64,000 bases of DNA from Sanderia malayensis. Lineage: Eukaryota; Cnidaria; Scyphozoa; Semaeostomeae; Pelagiidae. Location: NCBI GenBank assembly GCA_013076295.1, contig RQOL01000824.1:1426001-1490000 (forward strand), given 5' to 3'. Positions 34,979-46,493 of the stretch are shown in pieces. The notes below the pieces were generated by a model. It ran no database searches, was not told the origin of the DNA, and was given only the letters and a program-made list of their open reading frames with translations. The position numbers and the translations under genes are program-made. Positions within the stretch are counted from its first letter, which is position 1. Every line of letters starts with the position of its first letter.

Positions 34979-36469
34979 CTATATTGTATTGCAACGATCT
35001 TTGTTTTTCTGTTCCTCACGTTGAGCAATTCGAGTTAAAATCTCGTGTTGGGTTGCCAAATCGAGGTCGTCAAAGTCTGAATACTGCAGTATTCTTGGCA
35101 GCTTTGCGGCGAATTCAATGGCGTTTGCTTCCAAGTTGCTCAATCTAAATTTTGCTGCTATTTTCAACAGGTCAATCGGGTGAAGATCTTTTGTGAAGAC
35201 GAAGAAAACTTCGCAACGTTGCAGAACGGTCGAGGCCTCAAAAAATTCAGCAATCCTCAGAAGTTCAAAAACGTTCACATCTGAAATACAAAAAAAGGTG
35301 AGAAATTCTATAAGTTTCTTGGAAACTTTTTTCGAGAAGATCTGACTGGAGGGCACTCCTTCCTTCTTGGAGAGGCTCCAGCAAGTTAAAGCCTTAAATT
35401 AGTGCCAAGGGGATTTCACGACCTTGCTCCTAAGTTATTGGTGTCGTGAAATCTGGAATATTGTTCTCGTAATATATTGCACACTAAATCGGGTCAAAAG
35501 CCTGAAATAGTTTTAAATTTAACCAATGAAAATGAAAATGGTTACCAACACAAGACGTAAATGTCCAAGGATAATCGCGTAAACTCAAAACTTGATTTAG
35601 AATGTGAGAGTTTGAGAGACTATGTTAGGTAACTACAGCAGTTTATTTTTTAGCGCGTGTCTACCTTGTGGGTGATACTAGTCTGCAGTATCACCCGCGT
35701 GTCTACCTTGAAGTTTAAAATTTAGCTTACCGTGAATTGGATAATGTTGGTTGTAAAAATACGGTAGGATATCTTCCACATCGCGTGGATTCACCCCTTG
35801 CAAGGTTATCATATGAAACTCTTCACTTGATGTTAGTGTAACCGTTTCCAGTATTGACCTGAGTAGACCAGAACTCTTCCACAGTACCATTCTGTGCACG
35901 GGAAACATGCAATCTTCAACCTTTAAGAGTAGATCAGCTTCGGCCGTAGGCCATTGTTGAGGCCCTAGGAGGACAAGACGCTTGACAACGCTCCTACTTC
36001 TTTGCCGAGTGGCAATTTCGCCATTATGATTATCACCACTATCGTCACCGTGAAGGAGTGATTTGACTTGTGGCGAAAGCTTTATTCCCGAATCTGAATC
36101 TGAGGCTGAATCCGAATCTCCGTCCGAGCCCAAATAATACCACAACGGCGATGATGATGGCGAGAACGACGATGTTGATGAAGATGATGACGATAACGAC
36201 GATAATGACGACAGCGATGATACAGATGATGCTGTTGATAATGATGAAAGAGATCGGGTTCTTGTTGTTACCTTTCCAATTGTCTCAGAATAGAGCTCAT
36301 CGTGATCATAATTATTATTGCCAGCGTCAACTTTCATTTGATCACCATAACATATTGCCATGTTGAGATTGTAGAGATGTTGTTTTCGTTCTATGCGGCG
36401 TCTAGTTTCATAGTACAAAACAACTTGCAAAGCTGGCAATACTTTTAGAAATCGCAAAACTGGATCCAA
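34979..36469 (-). CDS. BTB/POZ domain protein with Ser-rich N terminus, 2 exons
   Basis: Exons 35731-36469 and 34979-35280 join in phase 1 to 346 residues. The N-terminal half is low-complexity (runs of Ser, then Asp/Ser). A BTB domain starts near residue 175: ADLLLKVEDCMFPVHRMVLW matches the D-x-x-x-x-V...F-x-x-H-x-x-x-L signature, followed by MITLQGVNPRDVEDILPYFY. Exon 2 supplies the helical C-terminal part (DVNVFELLRIAEFFEASTVL; DLHPIDLLKIAAKFRLSNLE). BTB domains dimerise and often recruit cullin-3 or chromatin factors; which applies is unknown, as there is no Kelch, zinc-finger or MATH domain. Architecture and intron position match the BTB protein at 54398-56174. Confidence 0.75.
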
Positions 36470-36925
36470 ACTGATTTAAAACCTGATTGAGACTAAGTTG
36501 TCATTCTGAATTCTTTGGTCTTTTATAATCATAAACATCACCCACCATACTCCCACTTCTGAGTCATAGCACTAACGTAAGTTGTTGTGGCTGCCAATCT
36601 TTTATCCAGTAAGATAATGCTCTTTTTATTGTCCCTTAATAACACCCCTTGCGGAATCTGGTGAATTCCCAATCGAATAAGACTGAGAAAGGTGCGGACA
36701 GAGGACTGTTGTTGCGATCGAGAGCTTGTATTATCTGATTTTGCCTTTTGTCGCAATTGTTTGCTGTTCTGTTCTGAAGTGTGAAAAGTTATAATGATGA
36801 CGCGGGAAAAAGCCGCAAACGGATCATTTGAGTGATGCCTTTCCCACGAACGGAGAACGGCTATATGTAAAAGAGGGAGCGGGGGAGTCAGAGAATGGGG
36901 AGCGGGGAATAGAAAAGGGGGAATG

Positions 36926-36933
36926 TGACGTCA
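36926..36933. promoter_or_regulatory. Palindromic CRE (TGACGTCA) upstream of the BTB gene
   Basis: A full CREB/ATF consensus palindrome lies about 460 bases upstream of the BTB start codon, next to a G/A-rich stretch (36870-36920). Proposed as a promoter element only by position. Confidence 0.35.
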
Positions 36934-37041
36934 CATGACAGATAGCCAATGTAAAGCTCATTGTTTTCCTTTTTCAAAGCTGGGTGAAAGTGAACAACAA
37001 CTTAACTCACGTGCGCTGGAAGCTTCCTCACACAAATTTCC

Positions 37042-37116
37042 TCTTTTCCCCAGCGAATTGGTCCTGAATTCGAATTGGCTCTGAGTTGGTCCTGGACCAA
37101 TTCGCTGAGGAAAAGA
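37042..37116. repeat. Inverted repeat, 23-bp arms with few mismatches
   Basis: TCTTTTCCCCAGCGAATTGG extends to GGTCC on the left arm (37042-37064) and its near-exact reverse complement occupies 37094-37116. The inner 14 bases are perfect. The loop is about 29 bases. Confidence 0.7.
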
Positions 37117-39456
37117 CGTTCATTCATTTCGTTATGATTTCTTCTTCTTTCTAATACTTATCTCACAATCTATATATTAAATTGTAATCTTTTTTCCTTT
37201 CCCATATGACTAAACCTGTCATTGAAGTATATATCTTTAACATTCCAGGTTTGTCCTGTCCATATGATTGGTCATGTTTGACGTATATACTTCAACTTTG
37301 TTATTGCCATGAATGCATATATTCAACCATTCAGTTCACCTTCTTCTTTTCTCGTTTATTAATTTGCGTCATTCTGAAATTGCATTTAAGCTCTTAATAT
37401 GATCAAGGACATTTGTTTCATAAATAGTTCGCTGTTTCTTTGGTCAATATGCCTACCATCACATAACTCTCATCTCATCTTGTCATGGAAAAATATTTAA
37501 TCTGCTTGCTTCTGGTCTTCAAGCAGCGCATTTCATATTCAAAATCATGCTTAGCATTTGCTAAACAAGTCAACTTGTATTAATAATAATAATAACAACA
37601 ATAATATCTTTCATACTGATAAATAATATCTTTCATATTTGTGTGAATTACTGTTATCAACCAAAGACCTGTATATTACAAAGTAAAGTTTACAAATAAA
37701 AGTAAATATTATTAAATATTATTTACATAGATAAAAGCGATAATAAGGATTTACATGAGAGCTAAAAATTGTACAGCATTTGAAAAATACAAATTAGAAG
37801 AATGCTTAAAACTTTATGTTTATGTTCTTAATGGATGCTTTAAATCTCAAAATTGATGTTTTCGTCTGCAGGCTTTTTGGCAAGTTATTAAAGATATTTG
37901 CTCCCTGGAACAAGAAAGCCTTACGATGTTCTTTCATTTAATACCACTATATCAGGTAATCTTTGATCTCCATTTTGACTTAAACGTCAATACAACTGCA
38001 GATACATTTCAGAATTTCTCCTTAGCTCAGTGATATTTATTCCAGTTTCACAATCTATTCTTGCTGTTGTTACTTGACCAATAGAACGCATGCGTAATAG
38101 ATACCTTCCCACGTCCAACCTAGTTAAAAGCTCCTTCTTGATTTCCACATTGTCTTTTCAATCTTTGGTGACCGTTGCCTGTGTCAAATGCCACTGGGAA
38201 TTTTCGGCTCTACTTTTGGTGGGAGATATCAGAATCTCCATTGGAAAATACGAAAGAGGGTGAGCTTTAGTGGCTGCTCGGCACGTGGCATAGGTTCCCC
38301 GGGGAAGATAGGGTTTCGCCGTTTTTTTGGCGAAATTTTATTGGAACCGGGTAATTTCCAGACTTGTTTAAATAAAGTTTCACAATTATTTATTTTCTTT
38401 ATTTGATGAGAATCTATCAACTGTTTAGGCACACCAATCTTTCTCGAGAAATCTTGATCGCCGACATCTCAGCAGAACGACCTGAACTTCTCTTGTAGAA
38501 GAATCGGTGCCTTCATTAAATGAATTCAAATTTCTAAAAAGGACGCACTTTATCACCATGTTATTGACCTGTTGCAGTGCTCGTGGGAGCCTGATATGTA
38601 CGCATGCGTTTGTAAGACTTTCTTGCAGTGTAAGAAAGATAGAACTCCCAAGAGAGTATTCTTGGTGTTTCTGCCTTTTGTTTGTGTACGAGTTGTGCGA
38701 ATTGGTTGGCATTTCCGATTCTATTGCCATATATGGTGCTATCCCGTGATGCTTATGGAGCTCAATCTGTGCAAATGCGCAAGTATTAAAACCCTGCACA
38801 TGGATTCTACTGTCTTTCTTTTGGTTTATCAGTCGACAAGAGAAGTAAGCACGAAGAGTAAAATGAACTAGGACATCCAAATGCCTTGCAGAAGAATTAG
38901 AAGAACGAAGCTTCGTAATTCTTCAGGTTGCAGTTTATGGAGAATTGAACATTAATGGAAAAAGAAAGAACATGCTAAAAGCGGGCAAGCAAGAATGTAA
39001 ATTGAGAAAGGATACGAAGTTGGAACGAAACTTTCATCCTTGTAATGCGAAGTAAGATATCACGTTCATCTTCAGAGCTTTTGAATACTTGCTTGCCTCC
39101 TTTGATTCTTTGGAGCACATTTCTTGTTTTTCTTTCTCCATTTTGATTTTATATTAAAATGAATTTTATTTCATTTATTTTCAGTTGTCATGGCTGAAAA
39201 ATTTCCGCAGATTAAAATGCCATGTTGCAAGGTAAGCTGAAGTTGTTGTTATCATCAATCTTAGACTTCCTCTGGTTCATTTCCTTTTTTAAATTGCTTA
39301 CAAGATGGCTCATTCATTGGGTTCATTGCTACTTATTAATAAAATATGTCTAATTTCTAGCTTTCATTGACGAGGGACTGCTGAAACCTAAACATGGCGT
39401 GCGTGCTTCAGGGTCCTAGCATCGTGGAAAACTGAGCTCGGGTATACTTATTATTT

Positions 39457-39541
39457 AAAATTCTTTACATTCACAGGCATTTTTCATAAAATTCTTTACA
39501 TTCACAGGCATTTTTCATAAAATTCTTTACATTCACAGGCG
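39457..39541. repeat. 31-bp tandem repeat, 2.7 copies
   Basis: The unit AAATTCTTTACATTCACAGG plus CATTTTTCATA recurs almost perfectly. Intergenic. Confidence 0.85.
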
Positions 39542-40148
39542 TTTATAGGGAGGAGATAGAAAGCTAGTAAAACTTTCTAGTAGTTCTCTAGGCAGAAGCT
39601 TTAAAAATTCCTAGTGTTGCATACGAGAGTATCATCTTGTTTAGATGCACTATTATTATAACTAGTAATCAATATTATCTTGCATTTTAGCTGCTATTTG
39701 TCCATACTTTGGTCATTTGGATAAGATCGTAATTGAGGAATTAAAGAATCAAGAAAATGCAAGATTTGCTATACAGAAAGAGACAATATTTAGCAAATAA
39801 GAATTTATACAAAATTAAAAACTTAACATGGTTAACTTGCAAATTTGAAATTGTTATAATTACTGAACCTCATTCTGTTATATTACGTCAGAAATGGCAA
39901 CGTTCTGCGCAATCGATTGTCACTTCCTCCCACCTTATCAAACTTATATATTTTATATATTTATATCCATGAAGAAATGGTAGCCCCGTGGCTCAAACCT
40001 TTCGTTCCCAAATGCCCCTCCTCTCTTCATACTGTGAATAACAAAACCTATGCATAAATTACCCATTCATACCGACAACCTGAGACTAGATTTCTTATAC
40101 GTTAACTGCGATCCCTTCGACTTATTAGAACCGATCACCTCTTGCATT

Positions 40149-41898
40149 CTAGGCCAACGTTCCCCATTCCACGATTGCTCCATTGTACTTGCAGTAAATA
40201 GCATAAAGTACGTCAAACACTTTGTTTGCATCCGCAACTTTGCTCTTCATAAACTCCTGAACACTAATTGGGACGTTGATCCCGACGTCACTGCCAAAAC
40301 AAAAAACGATGTCAAATAAACTTATGCACAACAACATCAAACTATTGAGAGCTGCAAAGTGAATAATAGTAAAATTTACATGAAATGTCTCATGTATACA
40401 ATAACGCCAAAAAATAAATTAACGATAGCTTGAAGAAATCCAAATAAATTTCACAATACATGGTGGAAACGTTTTAAAGTAAAGTAAATTATTCTATTCG
40501 ACAGCTCAATGACCCAGAGCTCGTTAGCTATGGTATAGGCGTCGACTTTTCATATTCCCAACGGAGGCCTTAAAATTGAAAAACCGCCAAATGTTTTCTA
40601 AACTATGCACATAGATGCCAATAATTTCAGCTACAAACACGTAGTGGGCGTTTATAAATTATGGTTAAAATTTATGATACCTGGCAACTTGAAAGGCGAT
40701 CATGAGATTGCTTCTTTGCGTAGAGCTGTTTATTTTCTCAATCGGAACCTTGTCATTCTCGTAAAAATGCATGATGTTGCAAAATGCCACGCCATTTTCC
40801 CAACCCGAGCTCAAGTCGTTTATCTCGCATCCCTGAGAACGGATAAAAATGTATAAATATATGATGATATATGAAATGTATGTATGAGATACCGAAGTAT
40901 AATGATGTCTCCATATAACAACAAAACAAGGCTGAAATATCAGAAGAAATTCGATTATGACCAGCAATCTGGTTCGCTAATCTTGGGTATCGCCATCCCA
41001 AGCATCAACATTTACCATCAGGTAACTAAACTGATGAATCACATAATCACTGGATTAAAGAATCATCTAATCAATAAATCAACCACACCTCGTAATCAAC
41101 CATAATTTCGAGAGCCCAATCTAACAGGCTATCTTCTATTTCCTCCTTCAAATCTGTCGGCAATGAAGCAGCAAGACTAAAAATAAAACATTCTAATATT
41201 AAACCATGTTGTCATAGTTTTATCAAAAATTTAGAAACATGGGCGGAAATGAGAGGGTGTGGGGAGTGTGTTTCCCCCTTAAAGTTTTTAAAGCCCGGTC
41301 CCAGTTGCTATTTTTGGTGATAAAGTCGGTCCCGATCCAGCTGTAGGCTTCAACTGTTTCTTGTTTTCAGCAGTTTTAAACAGAGTTGTACTGGGTTGTA
41401 CAATTGGGAAAATTTTATCATTCATCCAAAAAATCGGTCCCCAATGGAAATAACTTGGTCTTTTAATCGCACTTCCCCCCTGAAAAATTTTGTACTTGCG
41501 CCCCTGCTTAGAAAGAATGTCAGGTTGAAAGAATCTATTAGGGGACGATGGTAAGTACTCACGACGGTCGAGTGGTACTTGATTTCCTTCGCGTTTGTTG
41601 TTGAAAGTCTGAGTATTTCCTCCTTCTGCTTTTACCATTGTCTTCAGAAATCGATGCGCCATTATGGATTTCACTTCCACCATTATGGCTTTCAGATGTG
41701 CCATTGGGCGGTTTGTCAGTTTCGTTGTCCTCAGATTTCTGGGACTGCTGATTGAAAACCTGATCTCCTTCTGCAGAAACATCATTGTTGTTGTATCCGC
41801 CATTTACATCTGGCCTCTTTACCAATCTCCAGCCCATAGCGGGCGGCTCTTTTTTCGCGCCATTTAATGACGTGTACTGTTCATAATACGTGGATGGA
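40149..41898 (-). CDS. Protein with C-terminal calponin-homology (CH) domain, 4 exons seen, 5' end uncertain
   Basis: Exons 41563-41898, 41089-41176, 40681-40832 and 40149-40290 join in phase. The first encodes a disordered region (PPAMGWRLVKRPDV, Asn/Ser/Glu-rich, then SRRRKYSDF). The rest form a type-3-like CH domain: IEDSLLDWALEIMVDYEGCE, INDLSSGWENGVAFCNIMHF, QRSNLMIAFQVAR, INVPISVQEFM and FDVLYAIYCKYNG, with the protein ending EWGTLA. A single C-terminal CH recalls smoothelin and cytospin, so actin- or cytoskeleton-related function is inferred. The first exon either follows an unseen upstream exon ending in phase 2, or starts at ATG 41909 if the TAG at 41899-41901 is not an acceptor. The next gene upstream also has actin-binding-like motifs. 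Confidence 0.75.
41232..41515. repeat. Possible interspersed repeat in CH-gene intron
   Basis: The segment begins ATGGGCGGAAATGAGAGGG and ends TTGCGCCCCTGC. It is richer in C/G runs than the surrounding intron and stays open for a long frame on the minus strand without any domain. It looks like an inserted repeat, with ends too imperfect to classify. Confidence 0.3.
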
Positions 41899-42072
41899 CT
41901 AGAAAACATCAGAATAAAGGCAACTATAATTTGAAATCGACAAAATTAAGAATGTAAAATAAAAACTGAACGATCATTAGAAACAACATACGCTGAAATC
42001 CAACCGAGTTCAATTAGTTTCAGTTAAAATGTAATTTGAAAGTTCTGTCTTGTTGTGTCACGACTACAAGTA

Positions 42073-42257
42073 CAGTCAAATCTGCATAGTTCGAACTCGT
42101 CTAGTTCGAACTTTATCCAATTCGAACGAAATTCTCTGTCCCTTCAACGATCACTAATGAACCGATTCTTATAAAGCAAAGCTCTATATTTCGAACTTAT
42201 TGTAATTCGAACATTTTCACGCTTCCCCGGGATGTTCGAATTGGACAGAGTTGACTG
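42073..42257. mobile_element. 185-bp pogo/Tigger-type MITE, TA-flanked
   Basis: The ends CAGTCAAATCTGCATAGTTC and (reverse complement of right end) CAGTCAACTCTGTCCAATTC are inverted repeats, with internal TTCGAAC motifs, between TA dinucleotides (42071-42072, 42258-42259). The ends resemble those of the Tigger at 16432-18630. Confidence 0.8.
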
Positions 42258-43303
42258 TAGAGTCAGATATTGTCTTGCTGGCGTCTTAGAGTTTGTAGAG
42301 ACACATGGAGAAATTTGCTGTTCTTAGCTGCATGGCAACAGCGGTAAGGTGGCATAAAGATGTGAATCTCAGGAAGACACCACTAGAATAATTCAAGGAG
42401 AAACAAACAGACCCAAATAGTAATAACAACAATCGCAACTAGTTACAACAACAAAATGAACAAAGATAAGAAGAAAAGAACGACAGCAGCCACCATGTAA
42501 TACAAAAGAGATAATGGAAGTGGACAATTCACGGACAGCAAGTCAGAAATGAGCAGAAAAAAAGGGGGGGGAACAAGCTGAAACAATGTGCGAACAGGGA
42601 TACAAGGAGTATGAATATATTTTTCTAATTTGATGTCTTTTGAGGTTATTCACACGAGGTACGACGCACTGTGGCGTAAAAATGGGACTTGAAGCCCCAA
42701 TATACCCCCCGGAATAACCCTCGTTGCAAATGAGATTCATGGTGAGGACGATAATAGGGGTTGGGGAATAGGGGGAGGGGGGCTCGACAGAAAAGCTACG
42801 TTGTTGTATATGGTTGAAATCTAATGAAACCCTTCATTATTTCAGATGGATCATAGCAGACCAGACAAACAGTGTTTAGGAGCCGTTAAGGGCGTAGAAA
42901 TAATACACAATTGAAAGGACATGACGAAACCATCAGACACTGGATTTAACCATCAACATGCACTGATTCACGAGGGGAAACAGTGAGGAAACAGAAGTTC
43001 AAGGAGTTAAACCGAAAGATGAATAAAAAAACCACATCATGCATTGCTGTTGCATTTATAAACTATTTTATTCGTAATCAAATATCACCACAAATGTTGT
43101 TTGTCAAATCAGTTTTTTTAATTTTGTGTGCGTGTCAGTAAGCAATTGGAAGTCAGCGTTTGTCAATTATAATAATCGTTATTAAGCTAAAAAAAACTAA
43201 AACATAATTTAAAAATATCGAAAATAACAAAATAGGAATTCAAAAATGCATAAATCCGCATTTTCAGGAACATTAAACTAAATAAAGTTATTGTTGTTGT
43301 TGC
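42258..43303. other. Intergenic, 3' side of motif-repeat gene
   Basis: No gene recognised. TTTATT at about 43066 reads AATAAA on the minus strand and may be the poly(A) signal of the gene at 43304-44239. Confidence 0.4.
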
Positions 43304-44239
43304 TTACTCATTTCCAGATGACCCTTTACGCAATGCACCCCTGTAATCAGGTTGATCGTCTGTGGACACTGACTTCTTTTTCTGTTCGACACGCAGAATC
43401 TCGCGGGTATCCTTCGGCTTCCCCGCCCACTCGGGTTGCTGATTATCTGACGTCGTTGCATTCTTTTTATGCTCCAATTCAGCCAAGCGTCTTCGATCCG
43501 TTCTGTTTGCCAAATTGGCCCATTCGGGGGTCGTGGATTGCGTCTTCCCCCCTGACCCAAGTCCAACCACATTCATCTTCGTTCCTTTGTTCATTTGAGC
43601 CCATTCAGGCACATTCTTGTTATTATCCTTAGGTGATCTCGCTTTCATTTCAGCCTCGTTGATGCGCTTGGGTCCTGTATTCGCCCAGCTTGGCTTGCTA
43701 TCCTGGAGCTTCGCAGGGGCCTTTGCTTCAACCTTGACATGCTGCTTCAAAGCGGCTCTGTAATCCTCCTTCTCGTCATTCTCAATCTTGATCCCTTGAA
43801 AAGTGCCTGCGGAAGAACTCGCGGGTTTCGACGCAATTCCGCGTCTGAGTGCGGGATCCCGCTTATCTGCATCATCTGCCCTTTTGAATGCCATATCCAT
43901 TAGCTCTTCGGCTGTGAATTTCTTTTCAGGAGCTCTGTTCTCGCTTTCATCATGAGATCCTCGCAGTCTTACGTACATTGGCTTCGTCTCAATACCTGTG
44001 TCTGCTTTGCGTAGCTTTTCCAAGTAGTTTGGATGGCTTTCCGCAGGCTTTTTGTCCTTTTGCACAGACTCACTTGATTTATTCGTCTTACGCAGATGCG
44101 ATGTATAATCAACTTTCCCCCCTTTCTGCCCCTTTTCTTTCACTGGGGGTTCTGCAGGGGAATCCTCAATGCCAACGTCATCACCTTCGCTAGTCTCGTA
44201 TTCATCCTGCCCGTTTTCGTTGTACTCTGTGTCCGACAT
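43304..44239 (-). CDS. Uncharacterised 311-residue protein with repeated DY-x3-L-R/K and PEWA motifs
   Basis: A single uninterrupted frame, mostly disordered and charged. Short motifs recur: DYTSHLRK, NYLEKLRK, DYRAALKQ and DYRGALRK, close to the DFRxxL actin-binding motif of myosin light-chain kinase, and PSWANT, PEWAQ, PEWANL, PEWAG, each followed by a Lys/Arg-rich segment. There is no folded domain and no signal peptide. I do not recognise an orthologue. The ATG at 44239 has a good context (CACAATGTC). A minus-strand acceptor-like TTTGTTAG lies 8 bases upstream, so a spliced 5' leader is possible. The neighbouring CH gene on the same strand supports a cytoskeletal role only by association. 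Confidence 0.7.
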   Translation of the reverse strand: MSDTEYNENGQDEYETSEGDDVGIEDSPAEPPVKEKGQKGGKVDYTSHLRKTNKSSESVQKDKKPAESHPNYLEKLRKADTGIETKPMYVRLRGSHDESENRAPEKKFTAEELMDMAFKRADDADKRDPALRRGIASKPASSSAGTFQGIKIENDEKEDYRAALKQHVKVEAKAPAKLQDSKPSWANTGPKRINEAEMKARSPKDNNKNVPEWAQMNKGTKMNVVGLGSGGKTQSTTPEWANLANRTDRRRLAELEHKKNATTSDNQQPEWAGKPKDTREILRVEQKKKSVSTDDQPDYRGALRKGSSGNE

Positions 44240-44347
44240 TGTGGCCTAACAAATAAAAAAATAGCAACTAAAAATAAAACATTTAATGACAACATATCAT
44301 AAGAAATTTCATGTCTGAGAAATCTCCTCATCTGCAGTCGGCACCAA

Positions 44348-44378
44348 CCAATCAGGTTATTGAACCTAAGTGACGTCA
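44348..44378 (-). promoter_or_regulatory. CCAAT and CRE pair upstream of the motif-repeat gene
   Basis: A CCAAT (44348-44352; ATTGG on the minus strand) and a full TGACGTCA palindrome (44371-44378) lie 110-140 bases upstream of the ATG. If used, the gene would start near 44300 and need no spliced leader. Confidence 0.35.
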
Positions 44379-46493
44379 TTAGTGGTTTGGAATATCAATG
44401 GTAATTGCAAAATGTAAACAAAAGGTATTGATAAACAAATATTTCTTTTGTCTCGAATCCTACAAGATAACCTCCTACAGAGCAATTTTATTAACTGATA
44501 AATCAAATGTACAATAAATGTACAATATTTTACGTGATGGTCTATTGGGCGTGGACACAAGTTTCGCTAAGAAGGTGTGCCAAGGGTGGCCAAAATATTA
44601 CGTCAAAGCAAAATAGATGAAAGGGAAGGCGTATGGTTGAAGACTAATTTCGGGAAATACTTTGCAAAATTCTGAGCTTTGTCGAAGAGACTTGCGATGA
44701 ACTCAACTCAAAGCGGAGGAAAGGAATTTTTCTTAGATATTAGATTTGGGTTCGAGAATTTTATAAAAACAACCTTTAGTGATTGTGGAAAGAATTCGAT
44801 TTATAAACTGAATTCTTCAAGGAAAAAATAACAAAAAACTGCTCTTATGACCAAATCTCTAGTAATTTGAAGTTTGCGAACGATAAAGTTTTGTTTACAA
44901 AACAGAAAGCTATCGACGAAAGAAATCTGATATAACCGATATAAACAGCAAAATGAAATGAAGAGGACAAAGGAATAGTCGCAAGCTAAAGATATTAATT
45001 GAAATATTCATTATATGTGTGTATACTTACAGATGGATCAGCAGGAAAGTATAGAAATTTCCAGCAATAATAATACGAATTGCAGTGTGCTACAACAAAG
45101 TTAGGCGACGGGTCTGAGTGATTTGGCTTCTCAGCGCGATAGAGCTGGGAAACGGGGATAGGTCTGCTGTGACGGGCTTCTGGTATTTTCAATATTACGA
45201 AAAAAATGTTTCCTTTAATGGGGTGGGTGGACTTGTACGACGAAAAACCGGGGGACAGTGGAAAGCAGAAAAACAAGGCTAAAATACGGAATATCAAACA
45301 ATCATAAAACACAAAATTACTGTTATTGATAACAGAAGAACGCTGCTAAATGTATTGAGAATTTTTCAATGAATTTATTCAGGATATCCCGTTTCATTGA
45401 GGGGAAAGTTTCGTGTTTCAAAACGATAACTCGCTACAAGCAACAAAATTGTCCCCCTGAGCCAAAACTGAGACGAAAGAGTTGTCTATCAAATCAAAAA
45501 CCAAACCAAAGGCTTGTCATAACAATTCAAGACTCAAATTAATATATTATCCAAGCATAAACCTATCGCAAAACACTCGCAATTTGACTGGAAAAATCAG
45601 CAAAGTACGTGAATTTTCTTGGATTTATCTACAAGAACTATACTGTTCCCCCCTAAACTGTCTCAAAGCAAATATCGCTTGGACAATCCCAGACGATGCA
45701 ATGAACACGATGACAACTAAATTCATACAAAATACCCATACACTTCCATCAATAAGATGCCATAACAGATAACACGCTAATCAAAACCATAAGAAACATA
45801 ATTACTGCTTTGTTGTTAAAATCAAGTGAAATTTAGAGTATTTCTTTGGTTCTTTATGATGAAATGCAAAGTTACACATAATTCAATATTATGTTTACAA
45901 AATTATATTTCATTTCTCTTTCATTGTGGGGCATTTCTAATACCTCATCGCATTATAAAAGGCCCCAACTTTGGTATTGTATATTGTCACCTTGACATAC
46001 AGTTGAACCTCGATAAGTCGACTGCCGCTTAAGTCGAACTCCCCCGATCTCGGTCATTTTTGTATTTCCCTCAGTTCTGTATGCTTTATATGTGAACCTC
46101 GATAAGTCGAAGCCTCGATAAGTCGAACAAATTTTTCTTGCCCTTGGGAGTTCGACTTATCGAGGTTCAACTGTACCTCCTTTCATTTTCACCCACCCAT
46201 ACGCCCCCACTAACACCCCACCACAACATGTGACACTATAAATGCACCCTTCTCTCCATTAAAATCCCCTCTTCTCTCCCGCCCCACAGGCTTCTTGATT
46301 ATCGCCCCCATGCACCCCCCATACTCACCTTCTTTGTCAAAACAACAAAAAAACATTGGTAGTCTTTCCTTCTCCAACAATTAGGCCCTCCTCTCTAATT
46401 CATAACTCAAGCAACAGGATCATTAAAGAATCAGACATGTCAAATAGCATCAACAATTGAGAATTAGAATTTCCTTTCTCTAAAGAAACTTAC
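44379..46493. other. Intergenic or intronic, one MITE, no clear exon
   Basis: A minus-strand donor-like site follows 45031 (frame ending FLYFPADPS), which could be a leader exon of the gene at 43304-44239, but its frame is not convincing as coding. Otherwise nothing beyond the MITE at 46000-46173. Confidence 0.35.
46000..46173. mobile_element. 174-bp pogo/Tigger-type MITE, TA-flanked, near-perfect terminal repeats
   Basis: CAGTTGAACCTCGATAAGTC continues to GA at the left and is exactly reverse-complemented at the right end. Internal copies of CTCGATAAGTCGAA are present. TA flanks lie at 45998-45999 and 46174-46175. A young copy by the identity of its ends. Confidence 0.9.

Larger units (their letters stand above)
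36934..40148. other. Region between BTB and CH-domain genes, no gene recognised
   Basis: About 3.2 kb with two hairpins (37042-37116 and 38314-38335) and a 31-bp tandem repeat (39457-39541). A possible tiny spliced reading frame (MAEKFPQIKMPCCK from 39190, donor at 39233) is too short to call. No known domain seen. Confidence 0.45.

Noticed and set aside
36538..36756. 72-codon minus-strand frame just upstream of the BTB gene
   Set aside because: No domain, no splice sites that join it in phase to the BTB exon; probably 5' flank or UTR.
38425..38880. 151-codon minus-strand frame
   Set aside because: Frames on the other strand are equally long here, there is no domain or codon bias, and no splice partner was found.
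41288..41803. 171-codon minus-strand frame overlapping the CH-gene exon
   Set aside because: It reads the coding exon in another frame and runs through the adjoining intron repeat. The spliced frame has the CH domain.
45031..45312. Coding leader exon for the DY/PEWA-motif protein
   Set aside because: A donor and in-phase frame exist, but the translation is not protein-like and a CCAAT/CRE pair nearer to the ATG suggests a closer promoter.
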